A stretch of DNA of 64,000 nt, taken from Ophiura sarsii (taxonomy: Eukaryota; Echinodermata; Ophiuroidea; Amphilepidida; Ophiuridae). Below are positions 42,168-54,395 of this stretch, piece after piece. The DNA lies in NCBI GenBank assembly GCA_035610835.1, contig CM069455.1, forward strand, positions 62,001 to 126,000, written 5' to 3'. Each line of letters starts with the position of its first letter. Position 1 is the first letter of the stretch. Under the pieces are notes generated by a model. It saw only the letters and a list, made by a program, of their open reading frames with translations, had not been told where the DNA came from and searched no databases. Made by a program: the position numbers and the translations under genes.

Positions 42168-42790
42168 GTTAGGTCGTGTGATTCTTATTAAAAGCATTTT
42201 GTTTGTATATTTGCGATTACTTGCCAGTCGAAAGATAATTATAATGATTATTCTGTATTTATGACATGCAGTTTCTGTATGTCTGTCATATATTTTTGTT
42301 TTTTGTATTTCATGTATTTGTATTTTCTCTTTGTATAAATGGCGCTTTGAGAACTTGTTGTAAGGCGCTCTATAAGTATTTTGTACTAACATTATTATTA
42401 ATATTATACAATAAATAGTCGACCCTAGTTACGCCTGCCCACTGGAGGGCAGCATTGATCAAAGATAGTCGGGTGCCGCCTGTCAAGTTAATTTTTGATA
42501 CATTTTTTTGTGGTGCAGTCTATGAATTGCTTTTATGTATTAAAATCAGTATTTCTACACAGATGTCTTTAAAATGTATATGAGATCTTGATACGATATG
42601 AACATCACGTTGTATTTGTGGAGAAATAGTTAAAATAATATAATAATAAAATAGGCAGTGTATCATTTGCATGGGGATCACCCAGCTGAGATATTAGCTC
42701 ACGTGGTAACATTACATAATCAGTCAGGTCAACTCGTAGCTGACTGTACATAGCCAAAGCTAATCTACAGTCTTGCCAGGAGGTTAATAA
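42168..42790 (+). repeat. Dispersed repeat, copy 2
   Basis: Direct repeat of 41155-41560, followed by a block (GTCAAGTTAATTTTTGATAC, CTATGAATTGCTTTTATGT, GATCACCCAGCTGAG) also present at 41916-42160 and, diverged, at 54725-54905. Confidence 0.75.
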
Positions 42791-43145
42791 AATAGGTTAA
42801 TGTGTCAAAAAACAAAAACAGAGTATGACTTTTATTTTTGCGCTTGGTTTTTCAACACACCGGATTATATAACGTTATAGAGGTCGTGCTGCGCATATGG
42901 GCGTAGTTTACCGAAATCGCAATGGACTTCTGAACTTTCTTCACCAAAACTAGGCTATTTAGCTTTCCAAAATCCCGTGTCAATTCAAAGAATAAACTGA
43001 ATGGACTGTAATACGCCATGATTCCTTTTATATCGAGGGTTTTGGAGCGACAAGGACCTACATATATCTACAAGGACTGCCATGTGTAATAATACATTTT
43101 TACTAGGGCACACCTTATAGCGCCATAAACAAGTGTACTATATCA

Positions 43146-43392
43146 TATGGCAGCTATTACAGATTGTGACTTTTCACATTACGAGGTATCTCAACAAAAA
43201 TACCATATCTGCAATAGCTGCTCCGGGATTTGTATTAGTTTATACCAATTGCTCAGCATAACCAACCAATATATAACAACTGGCAGTTATTACAGATAGG
43301 GCCTTGTAGCACTTAGGTATCTTAACAAAAAATCCCATATCTGCAATAGCTGCTCCGAGTTACATTTAGTGTATACCTATTGCTCAGCATAT
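43146..43392 (+). repeat. Two-copy ~125-bp tandem repeat
   Basis: GGCAGYTATTACAGAT, CCATATCTGCAATAGCTGCT and ATTGCTCAGCATA occur twice in order (43146-43262 and 43278-43392). Non-coding. Confidence 0.8.
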
Positions 43393-43499
43393 AACTAACC
43401 CGGTCTAAATAGCCACACCATTGAGTGATATTTGGAATTTCAATCTGTCTAGAGTCTCGAGTGTCTAGATCCCAGAAAAGGGGGTGGGGGGGGGGGGGG

Positions 43500-44330
43500 G
43501 GGGGGGTGATGTAGGACGCACACCAATGGATAACCTTATTATTGGGTGATGTTTTGAATCCATCGCCACAACTTCTTCCTGTGCTTTTTCACGTGTGCCA
43601 AGATTCATAACATCAGCTCGTCTCCTTTGCAAAACACTAAAGGCGCACAACACTAAATCCTTCAACATTTTGGTGCAACCCCTGATTTTGCCGAAAAAAG
43701 TGCCTGTACGAAATAATCGGCGTTCAGTTGCGACACCAGGATTTTTTGCGTCGGGAGGGGGCATCGAGGGGGCAAAAGGTCAGTCGAAGGTGGGGTGGGG
43801 GGGGGGGGGGGGAGAAAACCCAATTTTCTTCTGAAAATCATGGCTGATTTTTGGCTCTGACTTGGGAGGGGGGCAAGGGAGGGTAGGCTCTAGACAGGCT
43901 AAATTCAAAACATCACCCACATAATAATGGAGCACTTATTTAGTGGTGTGCGCCCTTAATTCCCTTTTACGCTCTAACCAAATCACCTCTTACTCATACT
44001 CATACCCACCCCTCGCATCCAATTGAAAACATCACACAATGGCGTGCTTATTTAGTGGTGTGCGCCCTTTAATGGAGCACTTATTTAGTGGTGTGCACCC
44101 TAAGTCACCGCCCTTCTGGTTTCTAGGCACCCTAAGCTCTAGACAAGCTGGAATTCAAACCATCACCCAATGTTATTTAGTGGTGTGCGCATCCCTTCTA
44201 GGCTGAAACCACATAACCCCATACCCACACCACACCCTCCACTTGCACCCATTTTAAAACTTCGCCCAAAGTTCCAAAACATCACCCAAAAACTTATTTA
44301 GTGTTGTGTGCCTTTAACCCTAACCCCAGA
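43500..44330. repeat. Repeats of TTATTTAGTGGTGTGCGCCC
   Basis: At least five copies (near 43938, 44048, 44088, 44170, 44290) spaced 40-120 bp, associated with AAAACATCACCCA. An inverted form (CGCACACCAATGG, TTGGGTGATGTTTTGAA) lies at 43519-43560. Looks like a degenerated element with repeated internal units. Confidence 0.55.
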
Positions 44331-44497
44331 GGAACCTTTTCCAAAGATTTTTTTTCGCGGCAAAAAGGGCCCCACGGTGTTTGTGCTCGAACCCCGGCCC
44401 TCTGCCGCGCCGGGTACTTGGAACGAGCACACCGCATCGTAGTAATTAGGAGTACTCAAGTGTGTGACGCGACGTGACGTGACCACTGGTGACCGTA

Positions 44498-44580
44498 TTA
44501 GCGGTAAGCCAGGAGTTTCACGCTGCCATCCGGTTTTCTACCGATGAGTGTGTCTAAGTAAGGAGTGTTGCCGTCCTTTA
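44498..44580 (-). pseudogene. Penelope-like reverse-transcriptase scrap
   Basis: The minus strand reads DGNTPYLDTLIGRKPDGSVK followed by LLAYR. The 'LPFLD.L..R..DGS....VYRK' wording is typical of Penelope-like elements. Only ~27 residues remain. Confidence 0.35.
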
Positions 44581-44589
44581 ATGTTAGGT

Positions 44590-44882
44590 CCACAAATTTC
44601 GCACGGTCCAAAAATTTCGCACGATCACAAAATCGCACAGTCCAAAAAACACCACAATCAACTAAAAATGGCCAATCCACAAGGTTTTAATATGTTTTCT
44701 CTATAAAATTTTATTTTATTTCTAAAAAACAGAACAAAATTGCCATTTTTCAATGTTTATAACGCATATAAGCACTATATCCGGAGAGGGGGTGGGGGCA
44801 CAAATGGGGGCGGGGACACAAACAATTCTGTCAGTGGGGGCAACTGCCCCCCCCCCTGCCATCCCCCTAAGCTACGCCACTG
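44590..44882. mobile_element. Right part of a GCTACGCCACTG-ended element
   Basis: Has TTTCGCACGGTCC and AATCGCACAGTCC blocks, GGGGGCACAAATGGGGGCGG, a C run and the terminal GCTACGCCACTGA. These are shared with 24599-24972 and 27777-28481. The left end was not found; truncated. Confidence 0.5.
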
Positions 44883-44884
44883 AC

Positions 44885-46140
44885 TTGATACATGAGCTTA
44901 ACAATATGTTTTTCAATTCTATATGGAAAGGCAAGACAGATAGGATTGGCAGAAACCAGATGTGTGGTGATTATGACGAAGGTGGCACAAAAATGATCCA
45001 AGTTGGTATATTTTCAATGCTCTGAAAATATCATGGATTAGAAGTCTTCTAAGGGCAGGTAATTCCAATAAAGCTGTTACCATGTTTCTGTATTTCTCAC
45101 AGCTGAAGGACATGGGTAACTTTATCTGCGGTACCCGTAGGTGGACTGGTTCTATTAATAAGATGAGCAATACTTTTTGGAAGGAAGTTCTTCTTGCCTA
45201 GAATTCGTTTCAGCAACACATGAAGCTAAACGATTGCAGCGAAGTTCTACGGTCATGTATCTGGAACAATCCTCAGATTATTATTGGTGGAAATGTTGTT
45301 TTCTATTCCAGTTGGGTTCAAAATTGGATTCTCTATATTAATGATCTCATGGATCCAGAGGGAGGATTTTACTCTTTGGATGCACTTAGAAAATATGTTA
45401 ATCTTAGAACAATCTTTCTTGAGTACCATGGGCTCAGACGTGCTATTATTGAGAGATTTAGAAATGTGTCATTGTTTACTAATGTTAAGCCGGTTGCCAA
45501 CCCATTTATTCCTATAAACATTGATATTATATTGAAAGACAAAAAGGGCTGTATGTTGGCGTATCTATAAAATCCTTTTACCCAATTTCAATAATAAAGC
45601 CAAGATAAAATGGTCGCAAAAACTTCAGTACATCGACGATAACAAATGGAAAACTATCTGCAACGCGCCATTTAAATGTACTGGGGATATCAAGCTAAGG
45701 TGGTTTCAGTTTCAAATAACTCAGCGTATCCTAAGCACAAACTACTTCCTTAAGATGATAAAGGTTTCCAGCGACGATCGATGTTCTTTTTGTAATCAGG
45801 TCCAGGAAACAATTTATCATAATTTATATTCTGTATGTGTCCTATTACTAATACCATTTGGAGAAAGCTCGGGAATGGATACTATGCAAATGTAAAATTA
45901 AGGTTTCGCTGTGCGATAATGACATTCTCTTTGGCAAATTCCCCATTAGTAAACATCCTGGTCTCAATAACATCATTTGATTGCGAAATTTGCTGTATAC
46001 AGAAATAGGTGCAATGGTTCAAAACCGTCATATCAAAATATCCAACATGATGTCATTAGGTACCATAACACTGAAAAACACATGTGGGAAAATCTCTTAA
46101 GAATACCCTCTGTATAAAAAATGGGACGTTTTCCACATGC
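44885..46140 (+). pseudogene. L1/Tx1-like LINE, 3' half, decayed
   Basis: Readable in mixed frames: LNNMFFNSIWKGKTDRIGRN, DYDEGGTKMIQV (the L1-type 'FIW..K...I....GGLK..D' thumb region), KYHG/KISWIRSLL, then LKLRWFQFQITQRIL-type text and the zinc knuckle CSFCNQVQETIYH near 45778. Several stops and frameshifts. Its 3' end is the start of the segmental duplication (compare 3213). Confidence 0.7.
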
Positions 46141-47385
46141 TTTTTGTGATGAATTTATATTTTGTAATTTAGTGTATGTTTTAGTACGTTATCCTGTATT
46201 TATGCAAACTAACCATAGTTTGGCATTCGATATATATATTCTACTTATTGATGCTACTCTAACAGTTATCCACACACATTATGTATTCTAACTGATTTTT
46301 AATCATATATTTTCTGTATATTTGATTTGTCATAGCAGATGAAAAAAGAGAGAAAAAAGAAGAAGACAAATTGAACTGAAATATGTTTTTATGAAGTAAA
46401 GGGAGAAAAGGACAGTGAGATAGTAAAGAGAGTGATAAGAGAAGAAATACACGATTTGCCACTGTAATTCTTTTTAATAGCGGGTTGAAATGATCCTTAA
46501 TATAAGAACTATTAGTACTGTACACAAAATGTCATAAGTGATAATCTTTTTACAAAAATCCCTGTGAATGGAATATGAGGAATAAGCTTGTACCGACATC
46601 ATCAATCTTAGGATTTTGCATTTTGGATGTGTGGATTCCATTAAGGGCGCATGATGCACATTTTACATTGATAAGGCTGGCAAGACATGTCAGCGTTTCG
46701 GTTGTACAGCACGTCAAGGGTAGGTTTTGACCTCATTTGCAACCGGCAAGAAGTTGGCGGATTATATAAATCCAAGTCGACTATTAGTCTTCTTCGAATG
46801 ACGGTAGTCGGGGTTAAAGAAGGCGTGGACGGTATTGAAAGGGCAGCAGTGACAACATGTGTATTCGTAAGCCTTTGAATGTAGCCCACTGAAGTAAATC
46901 GACCATTTAATTGTCTTGCTGCCATCTTGATCGTCACACTACGAGGATTGTAATTTGAATTTTGATGACATGTGCAATCGTTTACTGCATCGGACCCGCC
47001 TTTTTACTTTGAAAATTTACACGCGTTACACTCCAAGCAAAACATTCTGAAAACAAAATATCACAATCATCAAAGAATTACAAATGCATTGTATAACTGG
47101 AGATGGGGGTCATGTGAGGTTTGGTAAAAATAACGTAACGTTGATACCATAATGAGAGATTTCTACACACCAATTCGTATACAGTGCACTTTTGGAAATA
47201 TTTTCATTTGATTCCTTTTACGTACAGATCCCTCTCAATTGTGTGTTTATTCTGCGCTCATTGGGAAATAACTTGGTATCACTCTGTCAAATCAAATGTT
47301 CAATTGCAATGAATTAACAGGGAAGTTGTGTTTACAAAATAGCAGAGAAGCGTCTTGCGAGGAAGTGATATAATCTATAAATATC

Positions 47386-47393
47386 TATAAATA
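47386..47393 (+). promoter_or_regulatory. Possible TATA box of gene 2
   Basis: TATAAATA, ~105 bp before the ATG, at the place matching 5411 in gene 1. Confidence 0.3.
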
Positions 47394-47497
47394 AGTAAAT
47401 GGTTTCAGTTTCTCATACAAACTTAAACGAGGTACTGATCAAATAATCACATTTACTTCTGAGATGACATGTCCAAGTTCGTAGCTCCTAACACACC

Positions 47498-47564
47498 ATG
47501 GAGGAAAATACATGGATACGTGTTTTTATCTTGTTTTGTATCACATCTTTTGCAGCATGCAGTG
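47498..47564 (+). CDS. Gene 2 exon 1: signal peptide
   Basis: 67 bp, ATG in strong context (ACACCATGG), ends AGT G before GTAAGA. Encodes MEENTWIRVFILFC then ITSFAACS. Same length and phase as gene-1 exon 1. It joins 62274 as G+GT (Gly) then NPETCG. Intron 1 is 14.7 kb and full of transposons. An overlapping upstream frame starts at 47469, as in gene 1. Confidence 0.8.
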
Positions 47565-47854
47565 GTAAGATTGCCTTTATATATTTTTAATATAACACAA
47601 ACCTCGAATTTTGTCGTATTATTGGTTTATGAAAATATATTTAATCCGATGTCCCATCCTACTGATATGTGTAAGCGGTAAATATCGGAAAGCGATCGTC
47701 ATGATAATGTGCCCCTTTGTGCGTGCGGTATTTTATCATCTCGTTTTGGGCATTGATCAGCCAAATCGTCACTATCGCACTGTTTTCGGACATTAGGGGG
47801 CGCGCTACCTGGTATGGAAAATCACGGACGATGCCGGTCACGAATTGCCTATAC

Positions 47855-48730
47855 AGGGTGGTTCAATAAAACGTTGACAGTTTTTTGAAGCCATTTGTTT
47901 TAAAAATTATGTAGATTTTAAAAAAAAATCAATATTCATCAACTCTATGATCTTTACCATCTATGCTGAAAATATCGTTACAAATAACCTGACGGTTGCA
48001 AAATAACAGCTATTTGAACAAAGTCTGTCCCATTTCACTCTGTCCACGGGTACTGATTTCGCGACGTTACATTCAATACTGAATGATGAATTGCATGCAA
48101 GTAATCTAAGATTTGAAGATCCCGCCAGGTGAAACCAGTGTAATTGTTAATATCTTGTTAACTATCTATTCAGGCGTGAAATCCATACGTTATAGTAATA
48201 CCACGAGTGACCCTAATTAGAATTAGTGATTTTCATAGATTGGAAGTGTAATTGTCTATGCTCTGCCTTAAAAGTGACGATGCCATTTAATGTTATCTTG
48301 CGGGTCATTTCCCGTAGACTTACCCGTGGACAAAGAGATTTTGGAGAGATTCTCTTCAAATAACTATCATTTTGCCGCCATAGCATTATTAACATTGAGA
48401 TTTTCAGCAAAGATGTCCAATATGATATTGTTGAGAAAACAATTAAACCAAATCCCACAATTTTGAAAAATATGGCTTTGAAAAACTGTCAACGTTTTAT
48501 TTAACCACACTGGTTTTAACGTCGCGAAATCAGTACCCGTGGACAAAGTGAAATGGGACAGACTGTGTTCAAATAGCTGTTATTTTGCAACCGTAAGGTT
48601 ATTTGTAACGCTATTTTCAGCATAGATGGTCAAGATCATATAGTTGATGAATATTGAAGAAGAAAAAAAAATTAAATCTACATAATTTAAAAAAAATGGC
48701 TTCAAACAACTGTCAACGTTTTATTGAACT
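47855..48730. mobile_element. Nested inverted-repeat elements with GTTCAATAAAACGTTGACAG ends
   Basis: The left end GGTTCAATAAAACGTTGACA is matched inverted at 48485-48508 (CAACGTTTTATTTAACCA) and again at 48712-48730. The outer arms (~200 bp) share GGACAGACTTTG-like and AAATCAGTACCCGTGGACAA blocks. The structure fits a 650-bp element plus a second partial inverted copy. No transposase seen. Confidence 0.65.
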
Positions 48731-49146
48731 ATCATGTATTTGCAATTCGTATTGGTTTAACACGTAATCGCGAATACCTATCGAAAAATTCTAAATATCA
48801 CATTCCTAGGTACATCTAAATTAAATAATCCCAAAACCGATGGATTTGGATAACCAACTCCACAAAGTGTCCTTTCTTTTCATTTTGTTGCAAGTTAAAT
48901 AACAGTTCTTGAACATGGCGGGTAATTTTAAATTAGGCACATGTTTAGCTCGAAATTTCATATTGTACTCCTCAATTTTGATGCCAAATTGTAGAAAAGG
49001 GATAGTCACAGGCAATAATAGATAAAACTTGACGATATTATGGTCTTATATTATAGTTTTATGCTAATTGGGGAAATAACGATAATTTAAATATTATTAG
49101 GTATTTGTTAATTCTTCGCCACCGAAATTGTTAACTTCCTCTGCAC
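48731..49146. other. Gene 2 intron 1, unassigned
   Basis: AT-rich sequence with no exon, repeat partner or RNA recognised. Confidence 0.45.
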
Positions 49147-49225
49147 GGGTGGTCTAAGGCGTTGGATTGTATTAGCAAAGAATGTTTTATGCGCTAGTTC
49201 AAATCTCACTGTGGTCACTTTTTCT
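49147..49225 (+). repeat. tRNA-like (Leu/Ser type) pseudogene or SINE head
   Basis: A box A-like GGTGGTCTAAGGCGTTGGAT and box B-like TAGTTCAAATCTC lie 50 bp apart, followed by a T run. The stems do not close well, so it is not a functional tRNA. It resembles the tRNA-like sequence at 54989. Confidence 0.4.
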
Positions 49226-49675
49226 TCGTCTTTATTTTTGTAAAAAATGACGTTGATTTATCAGTTAAACATTGGAAATATAATTAATACTATACAAAAT
49301 AATGCCTTTTTCCCTCTGAAGTATTGATGATATTTGAATTGTTTGCAATATAATATAAAAGCGATGTACGGCGACAGTTTGATCTCGACGGTTTTTTTTC
49401 TTTCGTGTTGCCGGTGTATTCTTACGATACCAGTACGTTACCAGGGTTCTTGCCACAATTATATTTTAGCGACCGCCATCGTCTGGAAAATCAGTAAGAG
49501 TTTTAACATTCTTACCTCTCAACTTTTCCCTAAATCGTGCCATCTGTCATCTGAGAATGCAATAACTAAGTGAATTTTAGGTATTTACCAGTGAGCTATT
49601 TTATATTTAATCCACCCCAAAACCACATACATAGCCCCTATTTGTTGTTTCGAACAACGGGCGTCCCGCTAGTAA

Positions 49676-52240
49676 CTATAATATACCATAGAAATAGTAG
49701 ATACAAAATTCCTCTACTAATTCCATGAATATACTAACAGGGAGGATGTCGTGCGGAATTGTGGTCCCGGCAATTGTTGTAGCCCCTTGAAGGTCACAGA
49801 AAAACTTCCACGAGGGATCACTACCATCACTAAGGGTGTCCAGGATTACCGGTATGCGGAGAACAGAGTTATGAAGCCAGATGTAGCGACCTCGATCTAA
49901 CATGGTTTTACAATTATTTAAAACATGGTGAAGTGTTTCTTTGTAGCCACAGAGGTCACATTTAATGTTGGTTCTTTTACCCCAGCGTCTCAGATTGTTT
50001 TTGGTAGGGAGTGAATCCAGAATAGAGTTAAGCATAAATATCATGATACCTTTTGGAAGATTAAAAATATATGAATTCCAGAGGTGGTCAGATTTTTCCA
50101 GAATAGCAATGCGAAGCATGTCCCCTTGGACAACGAGGTTTTTGATGTGACTAATCCAGATTTCAGTAAATTCCTCTTTGATAGATTTAGACAAGATGGA
50201 TTTCGGGGTTTTTGAAAGGTAAAACTGGGTCAAGAGTTATCAAGCTTGTTTTGAGAATAAACTGTGACAGAGAACTTTTTGGAGAACTTTTTGGACCAGC
50301 CCTTTTCTCTCGAGACATGAATCAAGAGCATTGTTAACTTTTGATTCAGCTTTACTTCTTGACGATAAGTGAGCAGAAACATAAGATATAGTTGATATAT
50401 TGATTTTATGTCAGTGAGGTGGGGAATGTGTAAAATATCGGGAGCTCCTGATCTAGCAAGCCCACGCCAACTCTTCAAGTACCTGTGAACTATTGAATCA
50501 AGAGCATGAAGGTGGTGAGGTCATGGACTGTGAGAATAAAGCGACAAGATGGGAGGAGATCTTTTGTAGATCTTTACCTTGTACTCTCCTCTAACCAAAA
50601 GTGTATCGATCCGTTCAAGCCTGGTGCAGATATGAGTCCTGACATGATCAAACAAATCTTCCTGCTTACCTGAGAATGATAAATGTGAACCCAGATATTT
50701 TATGGGGATCATCCTTGATGGAATTAACCTCATTATCGCCCAATTGAAAAATAATTAGGGTGGGTTTGCCACTGACAATGGAAAGGGATTTATATTTCAC
50801 AGGCTTGAGCTTGAGATGGTCCGAGAAGATATTACAGACAGAATACTTTGGTGAGTTTTTTGTTGGTGGTAATGAGGTTGAAATCATCAGCAAAAGGGGT
50901 GGTAATATATTTAGTGTCATTGATAGAATAACCAAACGACTCACTTTGAAGCAGTTTTGAAGTATTGGCTTAAACACCGCTAAAATATAATAGGAGACAA
51001 TGGGTTGCCTTGAAAAACGCCTTTGTGAAATCTGAAATTGGTGGATTCCCATCCAGGGGTAACCACTCGCCCTTCAAGGCTTGAGTATAGGTTTTCAATA
51101 TAATATTTAATTTGAGGTGGAAACTTAAATCTGGACAAAGAGTGACTTATAAGATAATGCGAGAATGAACCGAATGCATCTTCTAGATCAAGAAAAGTAA
51201 CATGTAATGTCCGTTTGTTAGCCTTGGCATGAGATGTAAGTTAATTAAAGACTTGAGTATGTTCGATTACACCATGGATACCGCGGATAAATGCTTTTTG
51301 AATTGAGCTGTCAATCAGGTTGTTTAAAGTCAGATAGTATGTGGTGCGAGATGCCAATATCTGGTGGAATGTCTTTCCTAACACACTAGATAGAGCGATC
51401 ATGCGAAAGTTTTCTGGGATGTTGTGGTCGCCTTTCTTGTAAATCAAGGTGATAATTGAGGAACACCAAGAACTTGGAGGCACTTGGGAGACATTTAAAA
51501 ATTTAGTGTACAATGTAGCAAGAAAGTGGTGGATGCAGGGGAGTTTCATAAGAATACCATAGGTGATTGCATCAGGACCGGGGGAAGATGAACTGCTCTT
51601 CCTCTGGATGACTTTCTTGACATCGCATGGGCGGACTGGGTTGCAGGGTGAGTTGCACGTAGGTATATTGCGGAACCGAGACAGTTTTGTCATGTCGAGG
51701 TTGACAGTCTGTGAATATTTACCAGGGTAATATAAATCAGCAGTTTCCTTGGTGAAGCCAGGTAAAACAAACTTGTCGCCCAGAGAGCCATTGCAAACTT
51801 GTTTAGAGAAGGTCCAAAAGTTCTCCCTGTATTGTGACTCTTGGTAATCAACCGATTTCTTTTGAAGCCCTTTGTCTCTGTCTTTCTTGAGACGATTGTG
51901 TGTTCGTAGTGCTTGGGTGAAGTTTTTTCGGTCATCAATTGAGTTATTTTCTTCCATGCGTTTACGGTAGTGTTTTTTAAGTTTCTTTGCCTTTTCGACA
52001 AGTTTAGCCTTGTTTTGCTTAATTTGGTACTTGATTTCTTGATGTTGAACCCAGGTTTTGAAAAGAGGAAGTCGCGTATGGATATATCGTATCGACAGCC
52101 CGTCACCCGCTTCAGCTGGCGTCAAAATGTCACTTCCCAGCGCAAAATAAAGGGGTTTTAAAATATACCGGAGTTTATTATTGTATGATTGCCATTCCTG
52201 TTGACTAGCATCAGGCATAGAGAATCGTAGTCTCTTAGCC
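49676..52240 (-). pseudogene. R2/Hero-like LINE reverse transcriptase, decayed
   Basis: Minus-strand parts in order from 52218. N-terminal region with RYIHTRLPLFKTWVQHQEIK and RENFWTFSKQVCNG; polymerase fingers SSSSPGPDAITYGIL and NFRMIALSSVLGKTFHQIL; then QKAFIRGIHGVIEHTQ. After an in-frame stop at ~51242 the text continues as HAKANKRTLHVTFLDLEDAF, and FADDFNLIT is present in another frame near 50870-50890. The far C-terminal piece (50233-49676) has a zinc knuckle, CDLCGYKETLHHVLNNCK, then RYIWLHNSVLRIP. The order fits zinc-knuckle non-LTR elements of the R2/NeSL/Hero group. Multiple frameshifts; inactive. Confidence 0.65.
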
Positions 52241-52620
52241 TAGGACATGTAACCGAATAAAAGGGTGTACCTAGACAAATTTCATAAAATGACATATAGC
52301 AATCGAAATGCGGGGTGAAAGAAAAGTTTTAATAGTGGGATGTATGTATTAGACCCCTAAGACACTCATATCGTGTATTTTTGCTTTGTTAACATACCTA
52401 AATCCAAGATGGCCACTAAAATGGTAAAATTCCATTAAATTCCAAAGATCAACCAAAATGTATGATCAGAGTATATAGTTTTAACAATGACATGTATGTG
52501 TTAGATCACTAGAAACTCATATCCAGTATTTTTGCTTTGTTAAACATACTTTAAATCCAAAATGTCCGTCAAAATGATGGTCAAAATTCCATAAAATTGC
52601 ACAATATCAACCAACATGTA

Positions 52621-53006
52621 CACGCTTAGAAAAAATGGTTCTAAAGTTGTCCTGCCAGGAGAACCCTTAAAGGTTCTTTAAAGAACCAAAAATAGTTCCC
52701 CAAACATGATACAGAACCATTTTTGGTTGATACAGAACCATTTTTGGTTCTATGAAGAACCTTTTGGGGTTCTTCAATTTTCAAGAACCTTTTTTGAAGG
52801 TTCTATAAGGAACCTCTCCCTTGAACCTTCAAAAAAGGTTCTTGAAAATTGAAGAACCAAACAAGGCTCTTCATAGAACCAAAAATGGTTCTGTATCAAC
52901 CAAAAATGGTTCTGTATCACGTTTGGGGAACTATTTTTGGTTCTTTAAAGAACCTTTAAGGGTTCTCCTGGCAGGACAAAAAAAGGTTCTTTAATTTCTT
53001 AGAGTG
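52621..53006. mobile_element. 386-bp AAGAACC fold-back element
   Basis: Flanked by TA. Ends CACGCTTAGAAAAAATGG and CTTAGAGTG; the arms pair over ~180 bp (CCTGCCAGGAGAACCCTTAA with TTAAGGGTTCTCCTGGCAGG). Dense in AAGAACC/GGTTCTT. The centre is near 52812. Confidence 0.9.
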
Positions 53007-53259
53007 TATGATGAAAACATAGTTGTAACAATGGGATGTAAGTATTAGACCACTAGTAACACATGTCAAATGGCTGCCAAAACGGGCCCCATAATGGGTC
53101 CCAAAATGGCTGCAAAAAATGTCAAATTTCATAAAATGGGATAATATCAACCAAAACGTACGATAATTTTTGAAAACTACTAGATATGAGTCTCTAGTTG
53201 TCTTATACATATCCCACTATTAAAACTATACTTTCACCACGCATTTTGATTGCTATATA

Positions 53260-54012
53260 CACTCTTAGAAAAAATGGTTCGTTTAAGAACCCTTTTTTGT
53301 CCCGCGGGGAGCACCTTTTGGCCTAAAAGGTTCTAAAAAGAACCTTAGAATGGTTCTTTGAAGAACTTTCAAATTTTAAATAAGACATAAAGGTATATTT
53401 ACTTTTTTGTTTTTATGTAATATGCAAATTCAAGAGAAATGTAAACAAATTTAGTCCTTTTCAACTGTTAAAAATCATTTCTTCTTGGCTAAAAACATTT
53501 TTTACCGTTTTACCAAGAACCATTGAGGGTTCTCCATAATTTTTCCCCAAAAGGTTCTTGAAGCTTGAGGAACCATTTTCTTGGCTAAAGAACCCTTTTA
53601 GAACCTTTTTTGGTTCTAAAAGGAACCCAATGAAATTTCTATAGGGTTCCTTTTAGAACCAAAAAAGGTTCTAAAAGGGTTCTTTAGCCAAGAAAATGGT
53701 TCCTCAAGCTTCAAGAACCTTTTGGGAAAAAATTATGGAGAACCCTCAATGGTTCTTGGTAAAACGGTAAAAAATGTTTTTAGCCAAGAAGAAATGATTT
53801 TTAACAGTTGAAAAGGATTAAATTTGTTTACATTTCTCTTGAATTTGCATATTACATAAAAACAAAAAAGTAAATATACCTTAAGGTCTTATTTAAAATT
53901 TGAAAGTTCTTCAAAGAACCATTCTAAGGTTCTTTTTAGAACCTTTTAGGCCAAAAGGTGCTCCCCGCGGGACAAAAAAGGGTTCTTAAACGAACCATTT
54001 TTTCTAAGAGTG
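53260..54012. mobile_element. 753-bp near-perfect fold-back element
   Basis: Flanked by TA. CACTCTTAGAAAAAATGGTT pairs with AACCATTTTTTCTAAGAGTG and the pairing runs almost unbroken to the centre near 53637, i.e. ~370-bp arms (GTCCCGCGGGGAGCACCTTT with AAAGGTGCTCCCCGCGGGAC). It shares its ends with the 386-bp element. The very high arm identity suggests recent origin or gene conversion between arms. Confidence 0.9.
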
Positions 54013-54395
54013 TACATGTATGTCATTTTATGAAATTTGACCAGTTTTGGCGGCCATTTTGGACGCCATCTTGAATAACATGAAACAGTTTTTCGGTAAC
54101 ATCCTGACTATGTTTTAGGACCATGAAAAGAGTCAAGAAAGTTGGTTTGGGGAGTCCTGGGTGGTGTGGGGTGCACGGTAACCCCTGTATATACCCGACT
54201 AATATGGTTAAATGTACCCATATAGTTATGCAAATTAGTATTTTTCCCCAACTTCAGATTTTATCGATTTTTAATATAATGTTTGGAAGGGCATTTTGAA
54301 ACAATTACAACAAAAACCACTTATGTTGCAATTTTGTCTAGGTCAAACCGTACATGTCCTATGCTATCTATAATGTACACAATATTCAGACGATG

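Larger units (their letters stand above)
45752..47748 (+). repeat. Segmental duplication, copy B (holds gene-2 exon 1)
   Basis: Colinear with 3213-5765 and without the 619-bp LINE insertion: near 46652 CGCATG joins ATGCACATT directly. It contains the exon 47498-47564 and the same putative promoter. Confidence 0.9.
52268..54046. mobile_element. Large composite inverted-repeat element with nested fold-backs
   Basis: The left arm (AATTTCATAAAATGACATAT, AGCAATCGAAATGCGGGGTG, TTTAATAGTGGGA) is matched inverted by 53208-53257 plus 54013-54046; the 753-bp fold-back lies inside the right arm. The body has ~150-170-bp tandem units (GTATTAGACCACTAG, CATATCCAGTATTTTTGC). So a larger element was hit at least twice by a smaller fold-back family. 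Confidence 0.75.

Noticed and set aside
44389..44460. Minus-strand tRNA gene
   Set aside because: A box B-like GGGTTCGAGCAC exists, but no proper box A or acceptor stem could be drawn.
52619..54014. CRISPR-like array of AAGAACC repeats
   Set aside because: Irregular spacing and palindromic layout; these are fold-back transposons in an animal genome.
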